From NCBI RefSeq assembly GCF_001552215.1, contig NZ_BCQT01000023.1:124001-188000 (forward strand): a stretch of DNA of 64,000 bases. Direction: 5' to 3'. This DNA comes from Actinomadura macra NBRC 14102. Its GTDB lineage: Bacteria; Actinomycetota; Actinomycetes; Streptosporangiales; Streptosporangiaceae. Numbering within the stretch: the stretch's first letter is position 1; each line of letters starts with the position of its first letter. Both the position numbers and the translations under genes were made by a program. A model generated the notes under the pieces. It did no database searches. It was not told where the DNA came from and was given only the letters and a program-made list of their open reading frames with translations. Of the stretch, positions 8,490-16,093 are shown piece by piece.

Positions 8490-8858
8490 ATGAGCCGCAA
8501 GAGCCCGCAGGAGAAGAAGCGGCTGAGCTACGTGAAGGACCGCCGCAACTTCTACGGCGAGAACGACAAGGGCTCCCGCAAGAACATCCCGCGACGCCGC
8601 AAGCAGGGACACCGCGCGGCGCGCCATCGCGCGAGCCAGGTCGTCAGGACGGCGCTCAAGGCCCCCGCGGGGCTGGAGGACGACGAGTTCGAGCGGCGGC
8701 TCGCCGGCCGCCCACCGGCCTCCTGGTGGCGCAAGGCGGCCGACGCACCACTGGCCCAGGTCGTCGAGTTCCAGCTCCGCCGCCGGACAACACGGGGGAA
8801 CGCCGATCCCGTCCAGGCCGAGGAGCGGATCCAGCGCATCCGCCGCCGCCTCAGCTGA
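8490..8858 (+). CDS. Small very basic hypothetical protein
   Basis: 122 residues, unusually rich in Arg and Lys (MSRKSPQEKKRLSYVKDRRN, later KNIPRRRKQGHRAARHRAS and QRIRRRLS). It has no signal peptide or membrane segment. The basic N-terminal half suggests nucleic-acid or ribosome contact, but no known domain is recognised. ATG at 8490 is the only plausible start. It is divergent from the winged-helix gene, with 89 bases between. High GC at third positions supports real coding. Confidence 0.6.
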   Translation: MSRKSPQEKKRLSYVKDRRNFYGENDKGSRKNIPRRRKQGHRAARHRASQVVRTALKAPAGLEDDEFERRLAGRPPASWWRKAADAPLAQVVEFQLRRRTTRGNADPVQAEERIQRIRRRLS

Positions 8859-9023
8859 CCTTCTGCCGCTTCGCCCCGCCACTCGCCCTGTCTGGCGCCG
8901 CCGGCCCGTCTCCTGTCGCCGTGATCGGCACATGGCTCCCCCTCAGTCGCGCTTGGTGTTACGTCTCATGCTCTGGGGCTGGCCGGGGTGAAGGAAGTCG
9001 AACGGGATTCTGGGGATAACGTC

Positions 9024-9060
9024 GAAGGGCCCGCACCCCGGAATGGGGTACGGGCCCTTC
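9024..9060 (-). terminator. Stem-loop terminator downstream of clpC
   Basis: GAAGGGCCCGCACCCC pairs with GGGGTACGGGCCCTTC (15 of 16 positions) around a five-base loop, 22 bases after the clpC stop. It can also serve the convergent plus-strand gene ending at 8858. Confidence 0.8.
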
Positions 9061-9082
9061 GTGCGGCCTCAGAGGCGGCGGG

Positions 9083-11596
9083 TCAGTCCTTGTTGAAGTT
9101 GACCGCACCCTCGATGGGCGGCGGGCTGTCAGGGACGGTGGACGGCTTGGGGACGCCCTTGAAGGTGAACTTGGCCTCCTCGCCGGAGCCCTCCGTGCCC
9201 ACGATGACGATCTGGCCGGACTTGAGCTCGTTGTACAGGATCTTCTCGGACAGGTTGTCCTCGATCTCCCGCTGGATCGTCCGGCGCAGCGGCCGGGCGC
9301 CGAGGACGGGGTCATAGCCCCGCTCGGCGAGCAGGTCCTTGGCCTCCTGCCGCAGCTCGATGCCCATGTCCCGGTCGCGGAGCCGCTCGTCCACCCGGGC
9401 GATCATCAGGTCGACGATCTGGATGATCTCCTTCGGGGTGAGCTGGTGGAAGACCACCGTGTCGTCGACGCGGTTGAGGAACTCGGGACGGAAGTGCTGC
9501 TTGAGCTCTTCGCCGACCTTGGCCTTCATCCGGTCGTAGGAGCCCTGCTCGTCGTTCGCGCGGGCGAAGCCCATGGAGACGCCCTTGGAGATGTCCTTGG
9601 ACCCCAGGTTCGTCGTCATGATGATGACGGTGTTCTTGAAGTCCACGACACGGCCCTGCGCGTCGGTGAGACGGCCGTCCTCCAGGATCTGCAACAGCGA
9701 GTTGAAGATGTCCTGGTGGGCCTTCTCGATCTCGTCGAACAGCACGACCGAGAACGGCTTGCGACGGACCTTCTCGGTGAGCTGGCCGCCCTCCTCGTAC
9801 CCGACGTAGCCGGGCGGGGAGCCGAACAGCCGCGAGACGGTGTGCTTCTCCATGAACTCGGACATGTCGAGCTGGATCAGCGCGTCCTCGTCGCCGAACA
9901 GGAACTCCGCGAGGGTCTTGGACAGCTCGGTCTTACCGACGCCGGACGGGCCGGCGAAGATGAACGAGCCGCCGGGACGCTTGGGGTCCTTCAGCCCGGC
10001 GCGGGTACGGCGGATCGACTGGGAGAGCGCCTTGATGGCGTCCTCCTGGCCGATGACGCGCTTGTGGAGCTCGTCCTCCATGCGCAGGAGGCGGGTGCTC
10101 TCCTCCTCGGTCAGCTTGAAGACCGGGATGCCGGTGGCGGTCGCGAGGACCTCGGCGATCAACTCGTCGGTGACCTCGGCGACGACGTCCATGTCGCCGG
10201 CCTTCCACTCCTTCTCCCGCTGCGCCTTCTGGCCGAGCAGCTGCTTCTCGGAGTCGCGGAGCGCGGCGGCCTTCTCGAAGTCCTGCGCGTCGATCGCGGA
10301 CTCCTTCTCGCGGCGGACGTCGGCGATCTTCTCGTCGTACTCGCGCAGGTCCGGCGGCGCGGTCATGCGGCGGATGCGCATCCGCGAGCCGGCCTCGTCG
10401 ATGAGGTCGATCGCCTTGTCGGGCAGGAACCGGTCGCTAATGTAGCGGTCGGCGAGCTGGGCGGCCGCGACCAGGGCGCTGTCGGTGATCGACACACGGT
10501 GGTGCGCCTCGTAGCGGTCCCGCAGGCCCTTGAGGATCTCGATCGTGTGCGACAGCGACGGCTCGGCGACCTGGATCGGCTGGAAGCGGCGCTCCAGCGC
10601 GGCGTCCTTCTCCAGGTGCTTGCGGTACTCGTCCAGGGTGGTGGCGCCGATGGTCTGCAGCTCACCGCGCGCCAGCATCGGCTTGAGGATGCTGGCGGCG
10701 TCGATCGCGCCCTCGGCGGCGCCCGCCCCGACGAGCGTGTGCAGCTCGTCGATGAACAGGATGATGTCGCCGCGGGTGCGGATCTCCTTCAGCACCTTCT
10801 TCAGGCGCTCCTCGAAGTCACCGCGGTAGCGGGAGCCGGCGACCAGCGCACCGAGGTCGAGCGTGTAGAGCTGCTTGTCCTTGAGCGTCTCGGGCACCTC
10901 GCCCTTGACGATCTTCTGCGCGAGACCTTCGACGACGGCGGTCTTACCGACGCCGGGCTCGCCCACCAGGACGGGGTTGTTCTTGGTGCGGCGGGACAGC
11001 ACCTGCATGACCCGCTCGATCTCCTTGTCCCGGCCGATGACCGGGTCGAGCTTGCCCTCACGCGCGGCCTGCGTCAGGTTGCGGCCGAACTGGTCGAGCA
11101 CGAGGGAGGTGGACGGGGCCGACTCCGAGGGACCACCGGAGGCGGCCGGCTCCTTGCCCTGGTAGCCGTGCAGCAACTGGATGACCTGCTGGCGCACCCG
11201 GTTGAGGTCGGCGCCGAGCTTCACCAGGACCTGAGCGGCGACGCCCTCGCCCTCACGGATCAACCCCAGCAGGATGTGCTCGGTGCCGATGTAGTTGTGG
11301 CCGAGCTGCAGCGCCTCGCGCAGTGACAGCTCAAGGACCTTCTTGGCGCGCGGAGTGAACGGGATGTGGCCCGACGGCGCCTGCTGGCCCTGGCCGATGA
11401 TCTCCTCGACCTGCTGGCGCACGGCCTCAAGGCTGATGCCCAGGCTCTCCAGTGCCTTGGCAGCGACACCCTCGCCCTCGTGGATCAGACCAAGGAGGAT
11501 GTGCTCGGTGCCGATGTAGTTGTGGTTGAGCATCCTGGCTTCTTCTTGAGCCAGGACGACAACCCGCCGCGCGCGGTCGGTGAACCTCTCGAACAT
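9083..11596 (-). CDS. clpC: ATP-dependent Clp protease ATP-binding subunit ClpC
   Basis: 837 residues, HSP100 unfoldase that feeds substrates to ClpP. Domain order: two Clp-N repeats (LNHNYIGTEHILLGLI and LGHNYIGTEHILLGLI), AAA1 with Walker A GEPGVGKT near residue 211, a UVR/M-domain coiled coil (KIADVRREKESAIDAQDFEK), AAA2 with GPSGVGKT near 548, and the D2-small domain. The start is set at ATG 11596 because the Shine-Dalgarno run GAGGAG lies directly upstream; the longer frame from GTG 11611 would overlap that site. A 9-base tandem repeat lies in the leader. It is an essential core protease component in actinobacteria. Confidence 0.96.
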   Translation of the reverse strand: MFERFTDRARRVVVLAQEEARMLNHNYIGTEHILLGLIHEGEGVAAKALESLGISLEAVRQQVEEIIGQGQQAPSGHIPFTPRAKKVLELSLREALQLGHNYIGTEHILLGLIREGEGVAAQVLVKLGADLNRVRQQVIQLLHGYQGKEPAASGGPSESAPSTSLVLDQFGRNLTQAAREGKLDPVIGRDKEIERVMQVLSRRTKNNPVLVGEPGVGKTAVVEGLAQKIVKGEVPETLKDKQLYTLDLGALVAGSRYRGDFEERLKKVLKEIRTRGDIILFIDELHTLVGAGAAEGAIDAASILKPMLARGELQTIGATTLDEYRKHLEKDAALERRFQPIQVAEPSLSHTIEILKGLRDRYEAHHRVSITDSALVAAAQLADRYISDRFLPDKAIDLIDEAGSRMRIRRMTAPPDLREYDEKIADVRREKESAIDAQDFEKAAALRDSEKQLLGQKAQREKEWKAGDMDVVAEVTDELIAEVLATATGIPVFKLTEEESTRLLRMEDELHKRVIGQEDAIKALSQSIRRTRAGLKDPKRPGGSFIFAGPSGVGKTELSKTLAEFLFGDEDALIQLDMSEFMEKHTVSRLFGSPPGYVGYEEGGQLTEKVRRKPFSVVLFDEIEKAHQDIFNSLLQILEDGRLTDAQGRVVDFKNTVIIMTTNLGSKDISKGVSMGFARANDEQGSYDRMKAKVGEELKQHFRPEFLNRVDDTVVFHQLTPKEIIQIVDLMIARVDERLRDRDMGIELRQEAKDLLAERGYDPVLGARPLRRTIQREIEDNLSEKILYNELKSGQIVIVGTEGSGEEAKFTFKGVPKPSTVPDSPPPIEGAVNFNKD

Positions 11597-11627
11597 CTCG
11601 TCGCTCCTCACAGAGCGGTTGGGCAGA

Positions 11628-11645
11628 GTCCGGAACGTCCGGAAC
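11628..11645 (-). promoter_or_regulatory. Tandem 9-base repeat in the clpC leader
   Basis: GTCCGGAAC occurs twice without a gap, about 30 bases upstream of the clpC start. Two adjacent copies on one face of DNA could be a regulator site, but I recognise no known motif (it is not a clear ClgR or HspR box). Confidence 0.3.
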
Positions 11646-11764
11646 TGTCCTTCCGCATGCTAGCCCGCCCCGAGGAGGCCGCCCGGTGCACTCCCACCAG
11701 AAGACGTTCCCCAGCTAAGCGCTGTTCAGTCTCATCCAACTACCGCATCGGTGCGTCATGTTCC

Positions 11765-11911
11765 CGCTACGCCCCAAGCGAACGGGGGGTTTTCGCAGGT
11801 CGATCAAGGCACGTCCAGGGATTGCCGAATGGAGCGGTGTTCCGCCCCGCGCGAGGTCTACCTCCCCGCGGTCCCGGCTAACCCGCCGGGCGCTACGCCA
11901 CAAGCGAACGG
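11765..11911. repeat. Direct repeat pair in the clpC-lsr2 intergenic region
   Basis: A 21-base sequence beginning CGCTACGCC and ending CAAGCGAACGG occurs at 11765-11785 and 11891-11911 with one mismatch. The 343-base gap 11612-11954 holds this pair, the clpC leader and the lsr2 terminator; no gene was found in it. Confidence 0.55.
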
Positions 11912-11937
11912 CCCGCCTCGCGAACGGAGACGGGCCG
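11909..11937 (-). terminator. Stem-loop terminator downstream of lsr2
   Basis: CGGCCCGCCTC pairs with GAGACGGGCCG (one mismatch) around a 7-base loop, 17 bases past the lsr2 stop. Confidence 0.65.
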
Positions 11938-11954
11938 GCCGACGGGCGGGCGGA

Positions 11955-12278
11955 TCAGTTGGCCGCCTCGTACTGTTCGATCACTGTGGCCGGGATCCTG
12001 CCGCGCTCATTGACCTTGATGCCATTGTTCTTGGCCCAGGCACGGATCTCGGCACTGCGCTCGCGGCTGGACGCGCCGCGCTGGCGGCGCCGACGGGTGC
12101 CCGTGCCCGCCTTACGCGACTTCTCCACGAACGGGTGCAGGGAATCCCGCAGCTTCTTTGCGTTGGCGCCACTCAAGTCGATCTCGTAGGAGGCGCCGTC
12201 GATCGAGAACGCTACGGTCTCGTCCGCCTCGCCACCGTCGAGGTCGTCGACGAGAAGCACCTGAACCTTCTGTGCCAT
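11955..12278 (-). CDS. lsr2: Nucleoid-associated xenogeneic silencer Lsr2
   Basis: 107 residues. The N-terminal beta-hairpin dimerisation domain reads MAQKVQVLLVDDLDG. The linker is basic (RKAGTGTRRRRQRG), and the C-terminal AT-hook-like DNA-binding domain ends RGRIPATVIEQYEAAN, with the RGR motif that inserts into the minor groove of AT-rich DNA. Lsr2 is the actinobacterial H-NS analogue. ATG at 12278 is chosen because an AAAGGT Shine-Dalgarno precedes it; the extra 15 upstream codons are not conserved in style. Upstream DNA (about 12300-12410) is visibly richer in AT than the surroundings, which could allow autoregulation. Clp and lsr2 neighbourhood is conserved in actinomycetes. Confidence 0.95.
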   Translation of the reverse strand: MAQKVQVLLVDDLDGGEADETVAFSIDGASYEIDLSGANAKKLRDSLHPFVEKSRKAGTGTRRRRQRGASSRERSAEIRAWAKNNGIKVNERGRIPATVIEQYEAAN

Positions 12279-13604
12279 GGGGACAGACCTTTCGGCTGGA
12301 GCAAACTTGCATTCGGTTGACAAAGATATACCGAGAACTCCGCCGATGACAATTCAACACTCGCGATGAAGTTGTTGGACCTGGGTAACTCTTCGTAATC
12401 ATGACTCCACCGAATCCACCGTGACCGCGTCGGGCACCGTGCGTCGGGCGGGCCACCTGCGAGGAAATTGTGCACACGGGTGGGGCCGCAGCCGGGATTT
12501 CGGCGTGACCGGCGTCACCGTCCACCGGTCCTGACCTGGGCCACCGATCGCGGATTGCTCTGGGTTTCGGGACGTGTCGCTTTCCCGAGCCTGCGCCGTC
12601 GGGCCGGAAAAGAGCCCGCACGGACCTTAACAGGCAGGGCAACACCGACCTCGGCGCCAACGATTAACCCTGACGTAACGGGACTTACCGTACGCTGGCC
12701 AGGGAATGTCCAAGGCGACCACGACCTGGCCGTCTGGAGGGCCGGCGCCCTCCACCGGCGCATGTCGCTGGATAACGGCGAGCTCGCCGCCGACGAAAAT
12801 CTGTTGCCACCTCCGAGTGACGGGAAGTCACGATCCGCCATCCCTGCTCGACCAGGCCGGCGACAGCCCATCGCGAAATCAGCGGATAAGCGGCACAATC
12901 CCACTCCCTGCCCCGCTTCTTCAACCCCAGGTCCGGAACACGGGCGCGCCGCGTCGATCCGTAGCCGCGCTCGCCGGGGTGCATCGACCGAAAGGCCCGT
13001 TCCAAGCGAGACGGCGTCCCATGCAGGGTTAGTCCATCGTCCTAAGAAGCCGCGCCGCCACGGGTGTGGGAAGCGTCTCTCAAAGCGGAGGGCGCGTCCG
13101 GGACAGGACACATCCTCCTCGATTCGCGGCCGTAACCGGAACGAGCGCGGCATTCGCCCTGAGAGCCCTGTTTCCCGTCGCCCCCCAGAGCGCCTTAACA
13201 CACCCAGCGGCCCCTTGCGCGGATCCTCGTGAACGAAGACCGCGCATCACCGCGAAAACCGCGCCCTGGACGGCTCTAACACTCGCGCGAAGGCACATGG
13301 GGCGCGCCCTGGAAGCCAACCGGAAGCACGCAGCGGCCGTCTGTCAGGAGGCACCTGTACATCCTGAGAAGAAGACTGGGCCGCTTGGGAAGGAACAGTG
13401 TTGCCTTCCAAAGACGTGGCAGCACGCCGTCTGATGGTGCGGTGCAAAACTGCCCGGTGGAGCCTCAGCGTGACAGAGCCGGATCTAGCCGAGCATCACA
13501 ACGCGTAAGGGCGCGATAGCGCAACATTAGGGCGCGGCAGCACCGCCTTAAGGGCACGGCAAGGCGTCCTTAAGCGCAGGCCGTGGAGGATCGGTCGGGA
13601 AGGG
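12279..13604. other. Long intergenic region without a supportable gene
   Basis: About 1.3 kb between lsr2 and the RDD genes. The first 130 bases are AT-rich and should hold the lsr2 promoter (TTGACAAAGATATACC on the plus strand). Open frames exist on both strands but show mixed third-position GC and low-complexity Arg/Pro translations unlike real genes here. A short phased repeat lies at 13505-13580. No tRNA or clear stem-loop terminator was found. Confidence 0.6.
13505..13580. repeat. Four short phased repeats of about 22 bases
   Basis: Related units start at about 13505 (GTAAGGGCGCG), 13527 (TTAGGGCGCGG), 13548 (TTAAGGGCACGG) and 13570 (TTAAGCGCAGG). Spacing is 21-22 bases, two helical turns. 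They lie just downstream of the RDD gene pair. Confidence 0.5.
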
Positions 13605-14261
13605 TCAGGCAGGCGGCGGGTCATCGGACGCGCGTTTCCGGACTTCGGTGCCGACGAGCCTGTCGTGAAGGGCCTGGCGGCGCGTGCCCTCGTACAGCAG
13701 CCCCGCGTTCGCCACCCAGAAGATGCTCGCAAGGAGGCCGAGGACCGGTACCGGCCGGACCGCGATCGGCAGGGTGTAGACCGCCGTCCGCGCCAGGGCC
13801 CGTAGAGCCCCGAGGCGTCCCGGGCGCCGGCGCACCGTCGCGGGCCCTGTATCGGCCTGTGAGGCCGCCGCGACGACCTCTATACCGGCGAACCGCTTGC
13901 CCAGGGTTCGACCCCATACGGCCAACTGGACGGCCTCGTACACCAGCAGGCATCCCGCCACGGCGGGCGGCGCCACCACGTCCACGCGCTGCCCGGACAC
14001 CAGTTCCCGGACGACGATGATCACGGGCAGCCCGACGACGAGCGTGTCGACGATGCGCGCGAGGAGACGCTGTCCGGGATCGGCGAGATCCGGATCGATG
14101 ACCGGATCGCCAAGATCCGGATCGACGGAATCCGGATCGGCGGGGGCCGGATCTACGAGGCCCGGATCGACGTGACCGGATTCGGCGCGTGCGAGCGATT
14201 CCTCGTCCGGGACGGTCAGATCCGCCTCGGACGGCTCACCGGAACGCTGTGAGGCGTCCAT
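13605..14261 (-). CDS. RDD-family membrane protein with acidic Asp-Pro repeats
   Basis: 218 residues. The first 80 are cytoplasmic and contain a run of DP-centred units (VDPGLVDPAPADPDSVDP and on to LADPG). Then comes an RDD domain with R/D signatures (LLARIVDTLVVGLPVIIVV, YEAVQLAVWGRTLGKRFAGI) and two to three membrane segments, ending RRQALHDRLVGTEV. RDD proteins are small membrane proteins of mostly unknown role, some proposed as Na+/H+ antiporters. It starts 7 bases after the previous gene; its Shine-Dalgarno GCGGAG overlaps that gene's stop, so translational coupling is likely. Confidence 0.8.
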   Translation of the reverse strand: MDASQRSGEPSEADLTVPDEESLARAESGHVDPGLVDPAPADPDSVDPDLGDPVIDPDLADPGQRLLARIVDTLVVGLPVIIVVRELVSGQRVDVVAPPAVAGCLLVYEAVQLAVWGRTLGKRFAGIEVVAAASQADTGPATVRRRPGRLGALRALARTAVYTLPIAVRPVPVLGLLASIFWVANAGLLYEGTRRQALHDRLVGTEVRKRASDDPPPA

Positions 14262-14268
14262 CGCAGAT

Positions 14269-15090
14269 CTACTCCGCGTACTCGTGATACTCGGAGTCGT
14301 CCACACGCTCGTCGATGACGATCGTCCCGGAGAAACGGTCGTGCAGTGCCTGGTGCAACGGCTGGTCCCAGATCGCCCAGAGGTGGGCCATCAACGCACC
14401 CGCCCAGACGAGCAGCATCCCGTATGCGGCGTAGCTCCACACCATCACCGCGATGATGAGGAAGAAGAACACACCGACCTGGTAGGCGACATGGGTGACG
14501 GCGGCGCGCCATACCGCCTGGGTGGTCGTCACCGCGGCACCGGCTGGCCGCACCTGGACGACGCCTAGGCCGAGAATGCGCTTCCCCAGCGTCCGTCCCC
14601 ACATCGACAGTTGGACGGCCTCGTAGATGAACGGCAGTACCGACAGGACGAAGAAGAGGGTGAAGATGATGGGCCAGTTCCAGATGCCCCCTTCGTCCTC
14701 CGCCTTGCTGCCGGCCTTGCCCAAGCCGAACGCCCCGACCGTGATCGGAAGGACGAGCGCGAAGCCGAAGACCGCGACGAGCGCGTTGTCGATGACACGC
14801 GCGCCCGCGCGCCGGTAGATGGGCGCGAGCGGCAGGTCGGCGGCGTCCCCGGAGCCGCCGTACTCGTCATAGGACGGCTCGTGCTGCTCGTACGACCGCT
14901 GTTCGTACGACTGCTGCTGCCATTGGTCCTGCTGCCACTGCTGTTGCTGCGGCTGCTGCTGCCATTGTTGCTGTGGCTGTTGCTGTGGCTGCTGCCGCTG
15001 TGGAGGACCTTGGTACGGGGGTGGCGGTCCGTAGGAACCCTGCCCCTGTGGCGGCTGGTAAGGCCGTCCGCGGTCGTGGGAATCACTCAT
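14269..15090 (-). CDS. RDD-family membrane protein with Gln-rich N-terminal tail
   Basis: 273 residues. Residues about 10-75 are Pro/Gly/Gln low complexity (several QQPQQQW-like units and YEQ repeats), probably a disordered cytoplasmic tail. The RDD domain follows: PIYRRAGARVIDNALVAVFG, a second helix in IIFTLFFVLSVLPFIYEAVQ with MWGRTLGKRILGLGV, a third hydrophobic stretch, and HQALHDRFSGTIVIDE at the end. It is the first gene of a two-RDD operon with the gene ending at 13605. Paralogous tandem RDD genes suggest a hetero-oligomer (inference). Confidence 0.82.
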   Translation of the reverse strand: MSDSHDRGRPYQPPQGQGSYGPPPPYQGPPQRQQPQQQPQQQWQQQPQQQQWQQDQWQQQSYEQRSYEQHEPSYDEYGGSGDAADLPLAPIYRRAGARVIDNALVAVFGFALVLPITVGAFGLGKAGSKAEDEGGIWNWPIIFTLFFVLSVLPFIYEAVQLSMWGRTLGKRILGLGVVQVRPAGAAVTTTQAVWRAAVTHVAYQVGVFFFLIIAVMVWSYAAYGMLLVWAGALMAHLWAIWDQPLHQALHDRFSGTIVIDERVDDSEYHEYAE

Positions 15091-15096
15091 TGGGGG

Positions 15097-15618
15097 TCAG
15101 TCCTCCAGGCGAAGCAGCATCCGGGTGTTGCCCAACGTATTGGGCTTGACCCGATCGAGGTCGAGGAACTCGGCCACGCCCTCGTCGTAGGAGCGGAGAA
15201 GTTCCTCGTACACCTCTGGCGCCACTGGAGTCCCGAGGATCTGCTGGAAGCCATGGCGCGCGAAGAACTCCACTTCGAAGGTAAGGCAGAACACCCTCCG
15301 CACGCCCAGTTCCCGGGCCGTTTCCAGGAGCCGCGTGACGATCCGGTGCCCGATGCCGCGCCCCTCGCACCCCTTGTCCACAGCGACGGAGCGGACCTCG
15401 GCCAGGTCTTCCCACATCACGTGCAACGCTCCGCAGCCCACGAGCGTCCCGGACGGCCTGCGTTGGACGTCCTCGGCGACCCAGAACTCCTGCACGTCCT
15501 CGTACAGCATCACCGTGGACTTCTTGAGCAGGCGTCGTCCCGACGAGGAGTGCAGGTCGACCAGCCTGCGGATCTCCTGCACGTCGGCGGTACGGGCACG
15601 CCTGATCACAACCTCCAC
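15097..15618 (-). CDS. argA: GNAT acetyltransferase, probable amino-acid N-acetyltransferase (NAGS, ArgA-type)
   Basis: 173 residues, one GNAT fold. Acetyl-CoA-binding motif A is VRSVAVDKGCEGRGIGHRIV (R/Q-x-x-G-x-G/A type), and motif B region is FCLTFEVEFFARHGFQQI. The C-terminal signature KPNTLGNTRMLLRL is typical of the short actinobacterial N-acetylglutamate synthases (M. tuberculosis Rv2747 type), which make N-acetylglutamate for arginine synthesis. It is six bases upstream of the RDD operon on the same strand. The substrate assignment comes from family resemblance. Confidence 0.8.
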   Translation of the reverse strand: MEVVIRRARTADVQEIRRLVDLHSSSGRRLLKKSTVMLYEDVQEFWVAEDVQRRPSGTLVGCGALHVMWEDLAEVRSVAVDKGCEGRGIGHRIVTRLLETARELGVRRVFCLTFEVEFFARHGFQQILGTPVAPEVYEELLRSYDEGVAEFLDLDRVKPNTLGNTRMLLRLED

Positions 15619-15889
15619 AAACAGGCGACACTATCGAACGGCGGACGGTCACTGAACGTCGGTCCCGGCCCGCCCATCGCGTTGGCCGCAAGTAACTAGC
15701 TAAAAACAACTAGTTCCAAGGGACGGCTATGGCGAAAAGTGATCTGAAGCACAAGGCCGACTCTGGACAGAACCGGCGCCATGCCGCGAACTAACACCAT
15801 GACCTGGGAGTTCGCATGTTCTGGTTGGCATCCAATGCGGCTTCCGTTAGTGTCCTGCGCTGACGTCGGCCTGCCGCATGGCGGAGGCC

Positions 15890-16075
15890 GACCCGCCGAG
15901 TCCCCGGGTCGTAACCAGCGCCCCGTGGAGCCGGGGACCCCACTCCCGGAGCGCCCCGGGAACCGTCCTGGGGCCGACATCCGGAAGGGGTGAATCCGCA
16001 CCCACGCGTGGATGATCACGCGTGCCCGCGGACGGGCTGCTCCGGCCCGAACCCGTCAGCTAACCCGGTAGGCGG
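15890..16075 (+). ncRNA. Cyclic di-AMP riboswitch (ydaO/yuaA motif)
   Basis: The 5' leader of the NlpC/P60 gene holds the conserved ydaO core blocks in order: GGGAACC near 15958, GGGGTGAATCC at 15987-15997, CGAACCCGTCAGCTAACC at 16048-16065 and GGTAGGCGG at 16067-16075. GC-rich pairing segments lie between them (CCGCGGACGGGC region). The motif ends 8 bases before the gene's Shine-Dalgarno. This class senses c-di-AMP and, in actinobacteria, typically switches off peptidoglycan hydrolase genes when the ligand is high. The 5' limit is approximate. Confidence 0.9.
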
Positions 16076-16093
16076 ACGAGGAGAGGAGAATTG

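Noticed and set aside
9446..11326. 626-codon open frame opposite clpC
   Set aside because: Antisense shadow with Leu/Val/Asp-rich composition and no domain.
11760..11800. ClgR box upstream of clpC
   Set aside because: GCGAAC and TTCGC occur, but orientation and spacing do not match the known GTTCGC-N5-GCGAAC pattern.
12468..13434. Several open frames on both strands after lsr2
   Set aside because: Mixed third-position GC, no Shine-Dalgarno and no recognisable domain.
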